From: Nomia melanderi
Taxonomy: Eukaryota > Arthropoda > Insecta > Hymenoptera > Halictidae
Direction: 5' to 3'
Assembly: GCF_051020985.1 (NCBI RefSeq)
Contig: NC_135010.1
Location: 1,796,001 to 1,860,000 of the forward strand
Length of the DNA stretch: 64,000 bases
Shown here in pieces: positions 1-12,300 of this stretch. A model generated the notes under the pieces. The model did no database searches and was not told the DNA's origin. It was given only the letters and a program-made list of their open reading frames with translations. Each line of letters starts with the position of its first letter. The first letter of the stretch is position 1. The position numbers and the translations under genes were made by a program.

Positions 1-1631
1 ATAATTGTATCATATAAACGTAGTACTTCGATGCTCCCCAAATGATCTTAAATAAATAATTAAAGTGCCGTGTTACAGTATGATTGAAATAAATAACTCG
101 ATGCAAGCTTCAAAGTGAATAACCGAATACACTTCGGATCACAAACGATTCAATTAAGTTAAATTAAACAGTATACTGCTAATGAATACACCTCATAAAC
201 TTTGTTATTAAATTTTATCCTTCATTTAGGTTTGGTAATTCGAAAACTCAAGTAATAAATATCGAATGTTTATCCTGCCCCATTAAACTTTCTTATTGAA
301 CTTCGATTTAGTGCCTGGAAACATTCTCGTCTTGCATCATTCTGCAACCAGACACAATTGAAGCCATGAATTCTAAAACAGCATAAGTCAACCAATCGAC
401 ATTTTGAGAAAATCAATCTTCCTTTTCATCTTCGTTAATTCATTTATTATTTATTTTATTGATTCTTGATGCAAGTATTGGTCACACATACATTTTACGT
501 GTACATTTTTAATATTATTAACTAGATCTGAGTAAGACAAAAAAATTTAAATTGATAACTCTTTTAGATAACGCGGAAAAGTGGATTTTGCTGTTTTGGA
601 ATTCACGACTTCAATTTTATAATACATCTACAACTATAGCATTTAGTTCTGTAATCAATCCGAACCCAATACTTTCATACATTTTCAATCTTTAAATTCT
701 AAATAAAAAATGCAATTATTCAACAAGAAGAGAATAAATTATTGTTGCTCATCATCTCAGCCATTATTGCAATTGCAAACTTGTGAATAAAAAAAGAAAT
801 TATAAATACAAAAAAGAGTTAAGCAATTTTAGCCCTTAAATAATACATACGTAATATCCAATATAAGAAAAAAAAATTCGTATCTTAAAAGTTTCCTTCT
901 AGACAGCTTTACGAAAACATAATGACAATTGCAAAGTAATTTTTAAGATATAACTATACGTAACTTTGGTTTATTAAAATTGCTGTCAATTAATTTAATC
1001 GTCGTTATATTAGAAATATTTTTTCAAACATTTTATAAAACATTATTCTTAAACTTTGAGTAAAATTTTCTGACTGTTCTACTTTCATCATGCCTCAACA
1101 TGTAGCGTAAACAGACTTTAGAATGGAAAAAAGTTTTATAAAAAAGATGTCACATATAGTCATACTGTAGCAAACTTTATTTTTGAAAAATGGAAAATGT
1201 TTAGACATTTTGTGTTGTCGGTGAGTATTTATGCAAACTCTTTACAGATTTATGATCCACAGACGAAATTTTTCGTATGCACGTACGAAAGGCAATTGCG
1301 AATGTTCGCAGCCATGACACTGTAGATTCTTTAATGCTGTTTTGTTCATGCAATTCTTACAAATGCTGAGTAACAATAGCGTGACTCATAGGCTGTTAGA
1401 ACGGAAGAATTGTGAGTAGAAAGTATACCGGGCTGTTCGCATACACGTTACGATCATAGAATACACAAGCAGGTTTCGTCAAGCTTAGACCCTCAGTATC
1501 AAGATCTCGTTTACATTGAGGAAGTTTCAATAAATATGTTGAATGATTATGATCTTGAAACTCCGTTCTTCTAATGCTTTCAGCAAAAATATGAACCTTC
1601 ATAAAACGGCTGGAATCTATTTTTAATGCAG
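1..1631. other. AT-rich spacer
   Basis: No coding pattern, splice-flanked open frame, RNA gene or clear repeat is visible. Open frames here are short and of ordinary AT-rich composition. Confidence 0.5.
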
Positions 1632-1983
1632 TATATACAGAGTGTCTCGTTTTAATCTACAAATGCAATTATTTCCGAAACTATTTGTCGTGTAAAAATG
1701 TCTCAAATGCAAATTTTTTATTCCGAGAGGATAGTAATTCGGTACACTTAGTATGTTTATAGGTAGGCTTGTAGCAGATACGAAGGTCACTATTTTCAAG
1801 TACCATTATGTAATTCTTTTGCATCTATAGATGCAGTAGCTCATTCTCTACAAAAAAAGTGTTGACCTGTCTACGTCAAAGATCCATCAAAATAGAAAAA
1901 GTTGCATGTGAGACATTTTGTGAATACAAATGGTTCCGAAAATAATTGTATTTATAAATTAAAATGAGCCGCCCTGTATATAT
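1632..1983. mobile_element. Foldback MITE with long terminal inverted repeats
   Basis: The ends read TATATACAGAGTGTCTCG and, reverse-complemented from the right, TATATACAGGGCGGCTCA. Inverted similarity continues for roughly 95 bp on each side (shared blocks include CAATTATTTYCG and AAATGTCTCA). The unit is about 350 bp with no coding capacity. Such CAGGGTG-ended elements are common in insects; the superfamily is not certain from the ends alone. Confidence 0.75.
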
Positions 1984-2234
1984 TTAAATATAAGTAGACA
2001 TTCGGTTATTGTTTCATTTTTGGTCTTCCTCTATTCCTCGTTAAAAAACATTATATTTGGTTTTGAGCTCTTAAACATTAAGGCTATATATAAGTAAAAA
2101 TATCCAACAATATATGTACGCAATCGACAGAAAAAAATTTCAGAAAATAGTAAGCAACAAACACGTACGTACGTATATTAGGAAAATAGCTCAATTTACG
2201 GTCCTTGTAATAGTAATAATAGGCTAGACATAAT

Positions 2235-2402
2235 TTAATACTATCACTAGAACTACCATACCAGTAAAAATGATTTTGAAAATAAATTGTTTCACTAGAA
2301 TACTATAATGAATATCCGAAAAAACTGAAAATAATCTACTGTTACAATGTATATAGAGATTACATCTCAATCGTATTAAATGTTCGGTAGTTCTAGTATT
2401 AA
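2235..2402. mobile_element. TTAA MITE, family 1, shortened copy
   Basis: Flanked by TTAA, with ends resembling TTAA-[C/T]ACTA-[G/A]AACTACC on the left and GGTAGTTCTAGTATTAA on the right. This is the first of about a dozen copies of a family defined by the terminal consensus TTAACACTARAACTACCG. TTAA target sites are the hallmark of piggyBac-type transposition. Confidence 0.6.
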
Positions 2403-3060
2403 TTAAAGATATACAATGATAATTGGTGACAGAAATACTCAATTCTCATACTTAAAAAAAGAACTGGGAAGTGTTTGAAAATTGACCATTTACTCATTGG
2501 CACCGAAAACAATTTTATCCGTTGTTTAAATTTCTTATTAGTTATCCGGATAAAATTTTGCCCAACTCTGCTTGAAAGACCATGGCACACGATCGAGAAT
2601 CGTTTGAAAGGTGATCGAACGCGGTCGTGAATACAGAAACACTCAAAGTCTATATCACTGGCGTGACATTTCCCCACAGCACCCATGACCCCGGGTATCT
2701 TCCTTAGAATCTCGCAAATGTACGATCAGCTGGGTGCATGCACCTTGGTTACACTTGCTCAGGTGCTTCCCTCGTGTCCCCTTTTACCATTATTGCTGTT
2801 CATTTCTCCTGCTGTGGGCACATATGTCTCGGAAAGAATTCCCAGCACGACGCCGCTGCTGAGGTCAATCGGTATATTGGCATTGAGACGGTAACCCTCT
2901 GACCGTGTTGGCCATTCTATTCCCGAATTTTTTCAGATCGGTGAACCACCGAATTTTATGTGTCACTGACATACTGAGGTCACGAAACAGACCAATGCTC
3001 TGTGGTTTAAACTGGGCACACATGTTGGAGTTCATGTGTCTAAACAAACTGTTCAATATC
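2403..3060. other. GC-richer islet with short open frames, unidentified
   Basis: This stretch is clearly richer in G+C than its surroundings. On the minus strand two adjoining frames read as protein-like: one across about 3056-2865 and another, offset, across about 2900-2770, which contains the string GYRLNANIPIDLSSGVVLGI. They could be parts of one decayed coding sequence broken by a frameshift. No family is recognised, and no convincing splice sites connect the pieces. Confidence 0.3.
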
Positions 3061-3187
3061 TTTTGCTAACCCTCAAGTATTTTCATAAAAACTGACTTCA
3101 AACGTTACAATTTCAATATGTTTGAAGATTTTGTTTTTAATTGTACGATATGACAAAAGATATAATGAATCTAATGGACTCTTTTAT

Positions 3188-3722
3188 TTAACCCCTTGTT
3201 TTATAACATGTCAGACTCGTGGTGAAGATTGTGAACATGATTTAATCAACATAAATATTACTCGATTCATTCGAATTCATAGTAAATATTATTCTTTTGC
3301 AATCAATTATTATACTTAAGAGTGTTGAGAGTGAGCATGAAATATATTTTCAATGGCTACAAAACATCCGTTGGTGCAGTCCTCTCCCTCGCAGTAGTCA
3401 GTTGTTTTTCCTGAGAAAGACAGCCATTGTTATTGCACGCGCTGAGCGCCTTTTTTTCTCTCCGCATCACTCGGCAGTTCGTAGTAAACGCTCAACCATC
3501 GAACAGCGTTCCGTTTCAGTTTTTGTAAATTACCTTAATATATACTAAATATACACTTAGTTTTTCCAAACTGTGTTGTGTTTATTTTTGTAAATAAATA
3601 TACAACAAAGAGCAAACATAGACAGAATGTATCTACAATTTTTCTCTGTTTCCAATAAATTATTAATGACGAAGTAGTCGTATCGATTAGAGTTAAGAAA
3701 CAAATCATAAGGCAAGGGGGTA
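3188..3722. mobile_element. TTAA MITE, family 2, split by a solo LTR
   Basis: The left end, TTAACCCCTTGTTTTATAAC, and the right end, AAATCATAAGGCAAGGGGG, match the intact 250-bp copy at 39411-39660, including the internal blocks GACTCGTGG and AATAAATTATTAATGAC. The right TTAA has decayed to GTAT. The middle is interrupted by the LTR at 3323-3607. Confidence 0.75.
3323..3607. mobile_element. Solo LTR of an LTR retrotransposon
   Basis: A 285-bp unit begins TGTTGAGAG and ends TACAACA, giving TG...CA ends with a short TGTTG/CAACA inversion. It is flanked on both sides by the 5-bp duplication AAGAG (3318-3322 and 3608-3612). It contains AATAAA near the right end. No internal retroviral-type coding region is attached, as expected after LTR-LTR recombination. 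It lies inside a family-2 MITE, so it is the younger insertion. Confidence 0.8.
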
Positions 3723-4087
3723 TGCTAGAACTACCTAACTTTAATATGATTAACCAGTTAACTGTGGACTTTAGTTGGAAAAATTTCTCATTGTGTGCAC
3801 AATAAAATTTAATACTAAAGTCTATACTCGTCAAATGCAGAGCAAATACATCTATAATATATTCTAACGAAAAACTATAACGAAGCGAAGAAGAATTACA
3901 CGCTTATCTGAAAAAATAAAAAACTGATCATTGAAACAATTAGTACGATTTTGCGTTTTAAGATGACGTGCATACTCGTCATTGTAATTAACTAGTTAAT
4001 ATGTAGTTCTTATGAAAATTGTAACAATAGATTCGTTTCGGTTTCTTCATATATATATTTATTATAGTATCAAGTAACACTACTTAC
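3723..4087. other. AT-rich spacer
   Basis: Nothing recognisable is seen here. Confidence 0.5.
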
Positions 4088-4312
4088 TTAACATTAAAGC
4101 TATGACACAAGTAAAAATGACCTATTCCTGATTTCTTCTTTTACAATCATTGAGAACATACAAGCGTTTCTCAGAGAAATGAGTAAATAACTTGATTTGG
4201 TAATGTACAAACTAAAATATAAGTCAATGAAAATCTCAGTAAATATGCTCGTATAATAACTTCGGAGGAATAAAAGGAAGTGAATTTGACTGTTCGGTGT
4301 TTCTAGTGTTAA
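4088..4312. mobile_element. TTAA MITE, family 1
   Basis: A 225-bp unit flanked by TTAA. The left end carries AAAAATGACCTATTCCTGA and the right end TTCGGTGTTTCTAGTGTTAA. Internal order matches the copies at 8238-8464 and 62198-62421. Confidence 0.75.
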
Positions 4313-5981
4313 TTTTAAAATCATTTCGGGTATTTAACACTTTTAAAATATCAATAATTACAAAATAAGAAATTTGAAATTGACCATTTTCACAGGTACG
4401 GTAATTCCAAAGTTAAAAGTATGAATTTACCTGCACAATTATGTTTCTATGAATATAGATAATAAAACCGAGTATTAAATCAAATTAAATAATAAAGTAA
4501 TAAATAATTAGTATAATATTTGACAACTTGAGTGGTTATAATCATTCGAGGCTTCCAGAAATAAGTTGTGTCCAATAGGAAAGTTTTACCAACGTTTTGC
4601 AGCACAATATTTTTATTAATAAATTGGTAAAATTATTTCAATTCGGAGAGTCTACCAAATATTTCTGAAACAGCACATGAAAATGAACAAAAAATATAAT
4701 ATTCCTAATATAATTAGTTATCCCGTTTCGAACATAACCGTTACTAATATTATTGAAAATATTTAATGTTTCAACATTTGTAAGTTTTATCATACTTTAA
4801 TATGACGGGGTGAAACTCTACGTGCACGTACGCACATAGCATGCAGTTTACATGCGGCGAAAGGTTATACGTGAAGGGTAACATGCTTTACATCAATGAA
4901 AGCTTTTAGTGTACAATTTATCAAACTGTAATTCACAAACTCTGTTCTTTTATCTCTTTAAGCAATATTATACGACTTTGAAAATTAATTAGAATATTGT
5001 TTTCAAATATATTGCAATAATATATTGTAAAATATAAAATCACAATAAAATTTAATTTTTTAAATCTTTTACATTGTATATAAAAGATTAAGAATATACT
5101 TATTATTATTTTTTCTATGAATCATGAAGTGTCATCATGAGAACCATAACAACTATGAAGAGAATTAAATCTTGATTAATGAAATTTCAGAAGTTAAACT
5201 TTTTTTAAAGCTTATGTTTACTTAATAGAATACTAACAATGAACTTATTAGTATAATAAGTATCTTTTATATCTTTGTATCTAGTATGCATCTGCTTAGA
5301 ACGATTCATGTGAAATTCATGTGAAATTATATTCCCCCCGAAGCTGTTCAATTTTTGTCTGAAACACTTTTTCCTACAGTACTTAATATTTGAGTAACTT
5401 GCAATAAATAGTTTAAAATTGAACGCCCTGTACAATAGTCTCGTATTCAAAACTCTGAAAGAAGAACATGCTTACTTGTATACGTCGGAAAGAAGAACAC
5501 GTACTATACTTGTGGGTTGTACACACTTTATCATCGTGCGTGACCAGTCGTAATTACACGCAGTAGCATGCAAATCATAATAACACATATTAACATATTA
5601 AGAAGGTCTAGTGTTGCGAATACTTTTGCGCGGAAAATAGGTGAAGAGTGAAGACGGTATTACCGCTATTACTAATTGATTTAACCGTTTGCACTCGTAT
5701 GTCATGCTGGAGGTGACAATAGAAATTCGTTACAGAACGTTGGAAATTTGAAAAAGTAGCACACTTTAAAAGATTATAAAGGTTGAATCTTACTATAACA
5801 ATAATAATAAATAAAATAAATATAAAACGTTGAATTCTATCGTTGTAAAATACTTTAAGTCACTTCCCTAAAAATAAATATAAGCTTACACCCAACGACA
5901 TTGAAAATAAATCGGTTGCAAAGGGTTAAAGTACAGCTTACCGAGTGTAATGGTTAATTTTAAGAAGTATTTTATACGTAC
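4313..5981. other. AT-rich spacer
   Basis: No gene, RNA or clear repeat is recognised. A short G+C-richer patch with alternating CACGTACG lies near 4815-4870. Confidence 0.45.
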
Positions 5982-6102
5982 CAAATTGATGTAATGCGTC
6001 ATCGATTCATATTTATCGACGACGAAGCGTAACATCGATCTACAAGATCGAATTACCGGTTCGGAAGCAATTTGGTCGGCGTCCTTGTTCAACCGTTGAC
6101 CA
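5982..6102 (-). CDS. Candidate internal exon, unidentified (40 codons)
   Basis: On the minus strand a 121-nt open segment is preceded by a pyrimidine-rich tract ending in an AG acceptor (CCCGCATAACAG) and followed by the donor GTACGT. It would start by completing a codon with one nucleotide and end on a codon boundary. The predicted peptide begins GQRLNKDADQIASEP and has balanced, hydrophilic composition and G+C unlike the neighbouring DNA. No family is recognised and no partner exon was found nearby. It could be a real exon of a gene with very long introns, or chance. Confidence 0.3.
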
Positions 6103-7029
6103 CTGTTATGCGGGAAAAGAAAGTCAAGGAGAAACAGGCCTGACTTTTATGTAAACCGATATTGTTACCAGTTATTCGGATCGGAATTTTTATATTTTGG
6201 AATAGAACGGAAGACTGAAACAATTAAGTGTTGAGTAGCCAATTCGATAATTTTTCGGCTTCGACTGTTTCACAGAATTCCGAGTTCTTGAGTATAAAAA
6301 TTCCCTTAAAACGTTCTTACTAATTTGTATATATTTTGAAAGACTACGTTTGTGTATATTTTGAGATATTTTTTCGAAAGTATGGGAGACAGGATTTTAA
6401 AATCTGTGGCGAGTAATTAATGAATGAAGGTTTTTATATATAATTATAAGTAAGTGATGCTTTAAGTAAGTGATTTTATTTTTTCAACACCTGATATATT
6501 TTCAAATGATCGATATGTAAATTTTTTAACCATTATCATGAATTAACAATTAAAATTTGTAATTGACTCTTGGATATTTCTAATTATCATAGACGAAGAA
6601 ATATATAGAGATAGGAAGATAAACGAATAAATAAAAATAATTAATGAATTGTTTGGAACTATATGATCTTTATAATAATAATTAAAACTAAGTTCTTAGC
6701 GTAAAAATGTGCACATAGGACAAACTCAAATTTCTATATTATCGATTACGTTAATTATCATAGATGTTAACATATATTATGTTATAACTATAAATAGTTA
6801 CATAACAAAGATAGTTAGTGTTAATAATTACCAACTAATATTAACAATAACCATTATTATTAAATCAATGTAATTAATAATACATTATAAGTTAATTTAT
6901 CAGTAAATATTAATAATTAATGATTATTTTATTATTTATTATTAAAACATATATGTTAGCTTTAAAGTTGTCCAACTGATTATAATTCTTAAAAATATTT
7001 AGATTTTTTTATATTTACTTATTTACTGA
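6103..7029. other. AT-rich spacer
   Basis: Extremely AT-rich with many TAAT-type runs; nothing else is recognised. Confidence 0.5.
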
Positions 7030-7243
7030 TTTTTCGTTTATTTATTCTTCAGAGAATTGATTTCTTCTTTTTGCAGTTATTAAAAAGATGACAGATGTTT
7101 CCCAGAGAAATTATTAAAGAAATTGCTTTAGTAATACGAAAACTGAATTTAAAATCAATTAAAGTCGCAATACATGCACCTTTCCAGTTTCTATAGAGAA
7201 ATTTCAAAAAATTAATTTAACTGCTCCGTAGTTTTAGTGTCAA
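7030..7243. mobile_element. TTAA MITE, family 1, worn copy
   Basis: The right end, CCGTAGTTTTAGTGTCAA, and internal blocks (CCCAGAGAAATTATTAAAGA, CAGTTTCTATAGAGAAATTT) match the family. The left boundary is unclear. Confidence 0.55.
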
Positions 7244-8237
7244 CACTGGTTTTGGTTATTTTTTGATAAATCTTTACAATTACTGACGTGGTATTTCTCC
7301 GCTTTTAGCGAGTCTTGAACTGAATGCATCGAAAATTATTACATTTCCTGTTGATAGTTATAATTTATAATAATCACCGCTTCACGCGATAAATTCTTAT
7401 AAATTATTCAGTTTAACCTTTTCATTCGATCATCATTAATATTAGCTGATTATTACTAATATAAATTAATTACTCATTTGAACCGCAACATAGACATTAG
7501 CAAAATTCACAATATACATAGGATTCCAAACTTTTAATCAGTATTTGCATATTATAGAATTAATTTGATGACCTTTCATTTAATCAATGACGAATCCATT
7601 TTATATTTATATATTACTGCACTCTTTCAGGATTTTTCTTTCTTGTTTCAAAGATATTACATAATTATAAAAAATAATCAATATTTCGGGGATTAAAAGA
7701 CTTATGATTTTTTTACTGAATCTACAGTAAATATATTGTAAAAAATCGTGGAATTAATTTTTACATCCAACATACGTTTCCCTTCCTTTTTAATTTCATT
7801 AATTTTAATTTAGTTTTAATATAACAGAAGAAATGTCCATTTAATTAGTATCTACATTTCAATCATTATGTCACAAGTGAAATGTGTATTGCAACATCAT
7901 TTCCCAGACCTCGTGCTACATTTTGGTATTCTATCCGCAGAATCGAAAATAGCGGATGCAAATATGTCGAAAGACCGCGTAGCTATCGAGTTCTGTTAAC
8001 AGCGCAGACCGTTTAATCGGTTCAATGTCGGTCGAACCGAGCTTAGAATCTGTTTTGTGCGAATTATTGTTCCTTTCACCGTCCACTCTACACAGTTGTC
8101 TCTATCGGGATATCGGGGTTCCATAACTATCACTAGAACTATTTTCTGCATAATTAGATCAGTATCTTAAGAGAATATAACGGTTTGAATTTTCCAAATC
8201 GTCGATTTATTTTTACATATTTTCAGAGACTGGGATT
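7244..8237. other. Spacer with a G+C-richer patch at about 7910-8120
   Basis: Mostly AT-rich. The patch at 7910-8120 has short open frames on both strands but no convincing exon. A fragment resembling a family-1 MITE end (ACTATCACTAGAACTA) is near 8127. Confidence 0.35.
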
Positions 8238-8464
8238 TTAATACTAAAACTACCGAACAGTTCAATTGACTTTTTAAAATTCCTCTATAGAAACTTCAAG
8301 AGTACATCTATCGGGACTTCAATTGATTTTCAATTCAGTTTGCGTATTGATAAGTCAATTTCTTTAATAATTTGTCAGAGAAACGTTTGTTACCTTATTA
8401 ATAATTGCAAAATAAAAAAATCAGGAATGGGTTATTTTGACACGTGTAATAATTTTAGTATTAA
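8238..8464. mobile_element. TTAA MITE, family 1
   Basis: A 227-bp TTAA-flanked copy. The left end is TTAATACTAAAACTACCGAA and the right end ATTTTAGTATTAA. It is colinear with the copy at 31285-31511 over its whole length. Confidence 0.8.
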
Positions 8465-8950
8465 AATCATTATAAAACATATTCAATACAGAAATTGGAA
8501 TAATGAACGAAATAATGGAACAGCATTTTCACCAGAACGATCCAACCAGCTCGGTGGTTTGATAATGCGTTTCACGTGTGTGAATGCTCTAACATAAAAT
8601 CCAGATTCATAAATCCAATTAACTCGTTTAGAATCTCACTATCATTGTAGCACTGTTGAATATTTTTGTAGCATTCTTTTAGTCAGAAATCGCATGAAAA
8701 ATGATCGATAAATATTATAAAATAATCTATAAATATTACCACTTAAGCATCTGGCAATTCGGGGTATTAAATACGTCAAACACCTCGCGTTTATGGAATT
8801 ATTTAGTGAAAATTAATTCTTTTTCGGTCCGCTGAAAATAAATCGATTTAAGAAAGTGTATGTACAATTTTATAGTTATTACATTAATATTACTTTATTT
8901 CGTGGCAAGTAAATTAAGAAAACATATTCTTTTGAAATTGGCATAAATGT
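8465..8950. other. AT-rich spacer
   Basis: Nothing recognisable is seen here. Confidence 0.45.
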
Positions 8951-9149
8951 AAATCCATATCAACATCAGCATCTTCATCCGAATCACTGTATCAAGGAAT
9001 TTGTATCAAGCGAAACCTCCTTGGTGCACCAAAACTGTCCTCCTCTTCGGCTATATCTTCATATTCACTAATGCTAACGTCAGTATCACCTGGGATGTCC
9101 GATAATGTTTCAAAATTGTCACAGAATGTGTCATTGTCTACATCCATTT
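8951..9149 (-). pseudogene. Acidic N-terminal scrap, possibly of a piggyBac-like transposase
   Basis: Reading leftward from an ATG at about 9146-9148, the frame gives a strongly acidic, Ser/Asp-rich start (MDVDNDTFCDNFETL, then TLSDIPGDTDVSISEYEDIA). After one in-frame stop near 8994 the same frame continues as YSDSDEDADVDMD. Acidic N-termini of this kind are typical of piggyBac-family transposases, and a TTAA MITE abuts the ATG. The catalytic core is absent, so the family assignment is inference. An unrelated acidic coding remnant is possible. Confidence 0.35.
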
Positions 9150-9161
9150 GTATTACGTAAT

Positions 9162-9388
9162 TTAACACTAAAACTACCGGACGGGTCAATTTGACACCTA
9201 TTTTAAAATTTTTAGTTTGCAAGTATTTAAATTATAACAAGGCTTTTGCGAAAAATTATAAAATAAATTTGTGTATTTGTACAGATACAAAAATAAGAGT
9301 CTCATCAAGTCCCGAGAAATATATCGTTCTAATGTTTATAAAAACTTAGAAATAACTCACTCCAATTGCTCGGTAGTTGTAGCGTTAA
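9162..9388. mobile_element. TTAA MITE, family 1
   Basis: A 227-bp copy with ends TTAACACTAAAACTACCGG and CGGTAGTTGTAGCGTTAA, flanked by TTAA on both sides. It sits 12-15 bp upstream of the acidic open frame on the minus strand. Confidence 0.8.
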
Positions 9389-12300
9389 CCATTTCCTAAC
9401 AAGTTCAGACTTCAATTGAAACACATCATAAAGTGAAAACATAAAAATAACATAAGTGTTGGATTTTGTAACTGTACATTGCTTTGTAATCTAGTGATTG
9501 ACTTCACAGGAAAAAATACACACTGACGCGTACCCGGGTACTTAACTCATTTGCATCATTAGCGCATTTACGTGTAGATTTTTCCTGGTCTGTATCACCA
9601 AAACGATATGCGTACCATTTTTTGGAGCATTATAACTAGAGCGGATGCGAATAAGAACATGAACAGTTACACCATGTTCGTCATTAGCATAAAGATTTAC
9701 TGGTCAATATTTTCCAATATTCATTAACACAAATTCATCAAAGAAAACTCGCAAACATTCAAAACAATTAGAATACGTGCATTAACTTTATCGCGCTAAA
9801 CATAATTATGAACTCTTTGTTTACGCTACTTTGTTTTTAATTTTCTATACATTTTGAACCAATTTTATTTGAATACAATAAAAATCATTTTTGCTGCTAA
9901 GGACCAATTTTCTACTTTTCCGTATGATGCAGATGGGTTAAGTCTTAATTTTATTACAGAAATTAATAAAAAAAGGCCATAGGATTTGTTTTACATAAAA
10001 TTTCACCACAAGGTTAAACTGATCCTTCAAATTGTGTTCGTAGTAAAAGGCGAAAACTGAGAAGAAATGAAACGCAGGCGAACACTGTCCTTCTTTAACA
10101 AGCAAATTTGCTGAATCAGTACGTCCCATTCGCAAAGAATTAAATAGGAATGATTGATCAGAGTGTTATTTGAACGTTTTCAAAGGAAAGAACAACGAAA
10201 ATTTCAGCGTGGTTATTTTGGAAAATCACTCCTAAAATTAGCTTCAGATACGATTAGCAAGAATTATTAAAAAATGTGATTTATATCACATTATAGTATT
10301 CAATGATGGATACAAAAAGCCTATAGATATATTGAATATTATGAATATAAAAGTCTGTCCCAAAGCCTATAAAATACCTGAGGAGGCGGATGTTGACTGC
10401 GTTGCACAGGTTAACGTTCGACCGTAGCGGGCCACTGAAGAAGTCAAAATAAACGATTATCTATATAAGCTACTCCAGAAGCTATTTTACCTGCAGATAA
10501 CTTGTTTTATGCGCTAGAAATTGTCGGTTAGGAATAAATAAAAATTCCTTTCTATTTAACAAAAAAGTAAATTAAAACTGAAAACTACATTTTTATTTTT
10601 TTTTTTAATTTCATTTAATTCCTTTGCCATTGATAGGAAAATTTGACATACTTTTTATCAATTAACTTCGAGAGGAGTTTCTTCACAATGATTAATTACA
10701 TAATGGTTAAAAACTAAATGATTGATTTGATTATGTAATTCTGAAAATTAATTATTTATATTTATTTTCAGAATTAAATAATTTAATTATTTATATTTAA
10801 CATAATTATCTGAATATAATCATCAGCTATTTCCTGCCCATCGTGAAGTCGTTTAAAATTTAAAGGACTCCATTAATGCACCTATAAACTTTAAAAAAAC
10901 TTTTTAAATTCAAACTTTATATTTGACTATTTTATAATACTGTATTATTATAGATATAAAGTAAAATATGTTTATGAAATTATTATTGCATATTATTATT
11001 ATTGTAAAAAATGATCCTATTTTCTTAGGATTTGAACAATTTATAACAATAATAATAATCCTATTATTACTCCATTCCATGTGTACAACAAAATGTATAT
11101 TTTTAACAAATTTTTAAAGGTTCAATGATATGGAAACATAATAATGGAAAACAAAGGAACAATTAAAATAGTGTTTTTTTACTATTGATAGAAATGACCA
11201 AATTATTATCGAACATTTTTAAACGTTCAAAAACGAAAAGACAATTCAAAATTGTGAAAGCCCAAAGTCATATATTTTTGTAAGAAATATTTTATAGATA
11301 TTTTTAATAGTTTATAAAATTGCCACTATTTCATTGCGCCAACTTTGATTGTCTTTTACATTTTAGTATTTTAACAAATTTTTTTAAAAATTATACATTT
11401 TCTTTTGTCCATTTAACTTCATATCAGTTCTTATATTGTCCGACAGTTTTTTAATTTTTGTCTTCCCTTTTGTTTATGTTTTCGCTAAGAAAAATTTACT
11501 GTTTAATTTGTTTACCTTTACTATATAACTGGTTATTCGATCAGTTATTATCAAGCTCATATACGGTGTATATAAAATGTCAGTAAATTTAATGTTAAAT
11601 TATGAAGGATAGGATATATACGTTGTGTTGTTTTATGAGAAAATTATAATACAATCATTTTGAACAGTTTCAAACCTGGGAAAAGTACTTTACCCAAGCA
11701 TTTTCAGTTCCAATCATTAGAATAGATTAGGATGGCCATTACTTTGAAAGCATCGTTACGTCCTCGATGAACGAATGAGACAGGTATAATCCTCGCGGTG
11801 TCGCAATCGAAAAGAAGTTCGTCAAGGAGAATGTATGGTGGACTTGAATTTCTCAATGAAAAGATTTCCTGATTTTCATTCGAAAGCTGTTATAATGGAA
11901 AGAAACACGGTGATTTACAGTATTTTAACATCTGCTAAGTTTTCAACATGTTCAAGCCATTGAATTAAACGGATAACCATTTGTTCTTATCTTGGTAAGC
12001 TGTTAATTCGTGAAATCTTAATCGCGTTAAGTAATTTCTTTCAGTTTATAAGCATTCTTACACAATCTACTGATGGTTCCAATGCCTTCACGTTTAGCCA
12101 TTCGTTAAATATATGAGTGATTAAAGTTTTAAAATGCCTACTTTCTAACACACAATTAATGGATATAGAAATGCGAATAAAGTAATCTCATTTTGTGTTA
12201 TATCAACAATTTCATCGTCGATGTAACTCGTGCTATAATGTTTATTTAGACACTGAGTATTTCTTATTAAGAATTTATACGAGATTTATGTGCTCATTTA

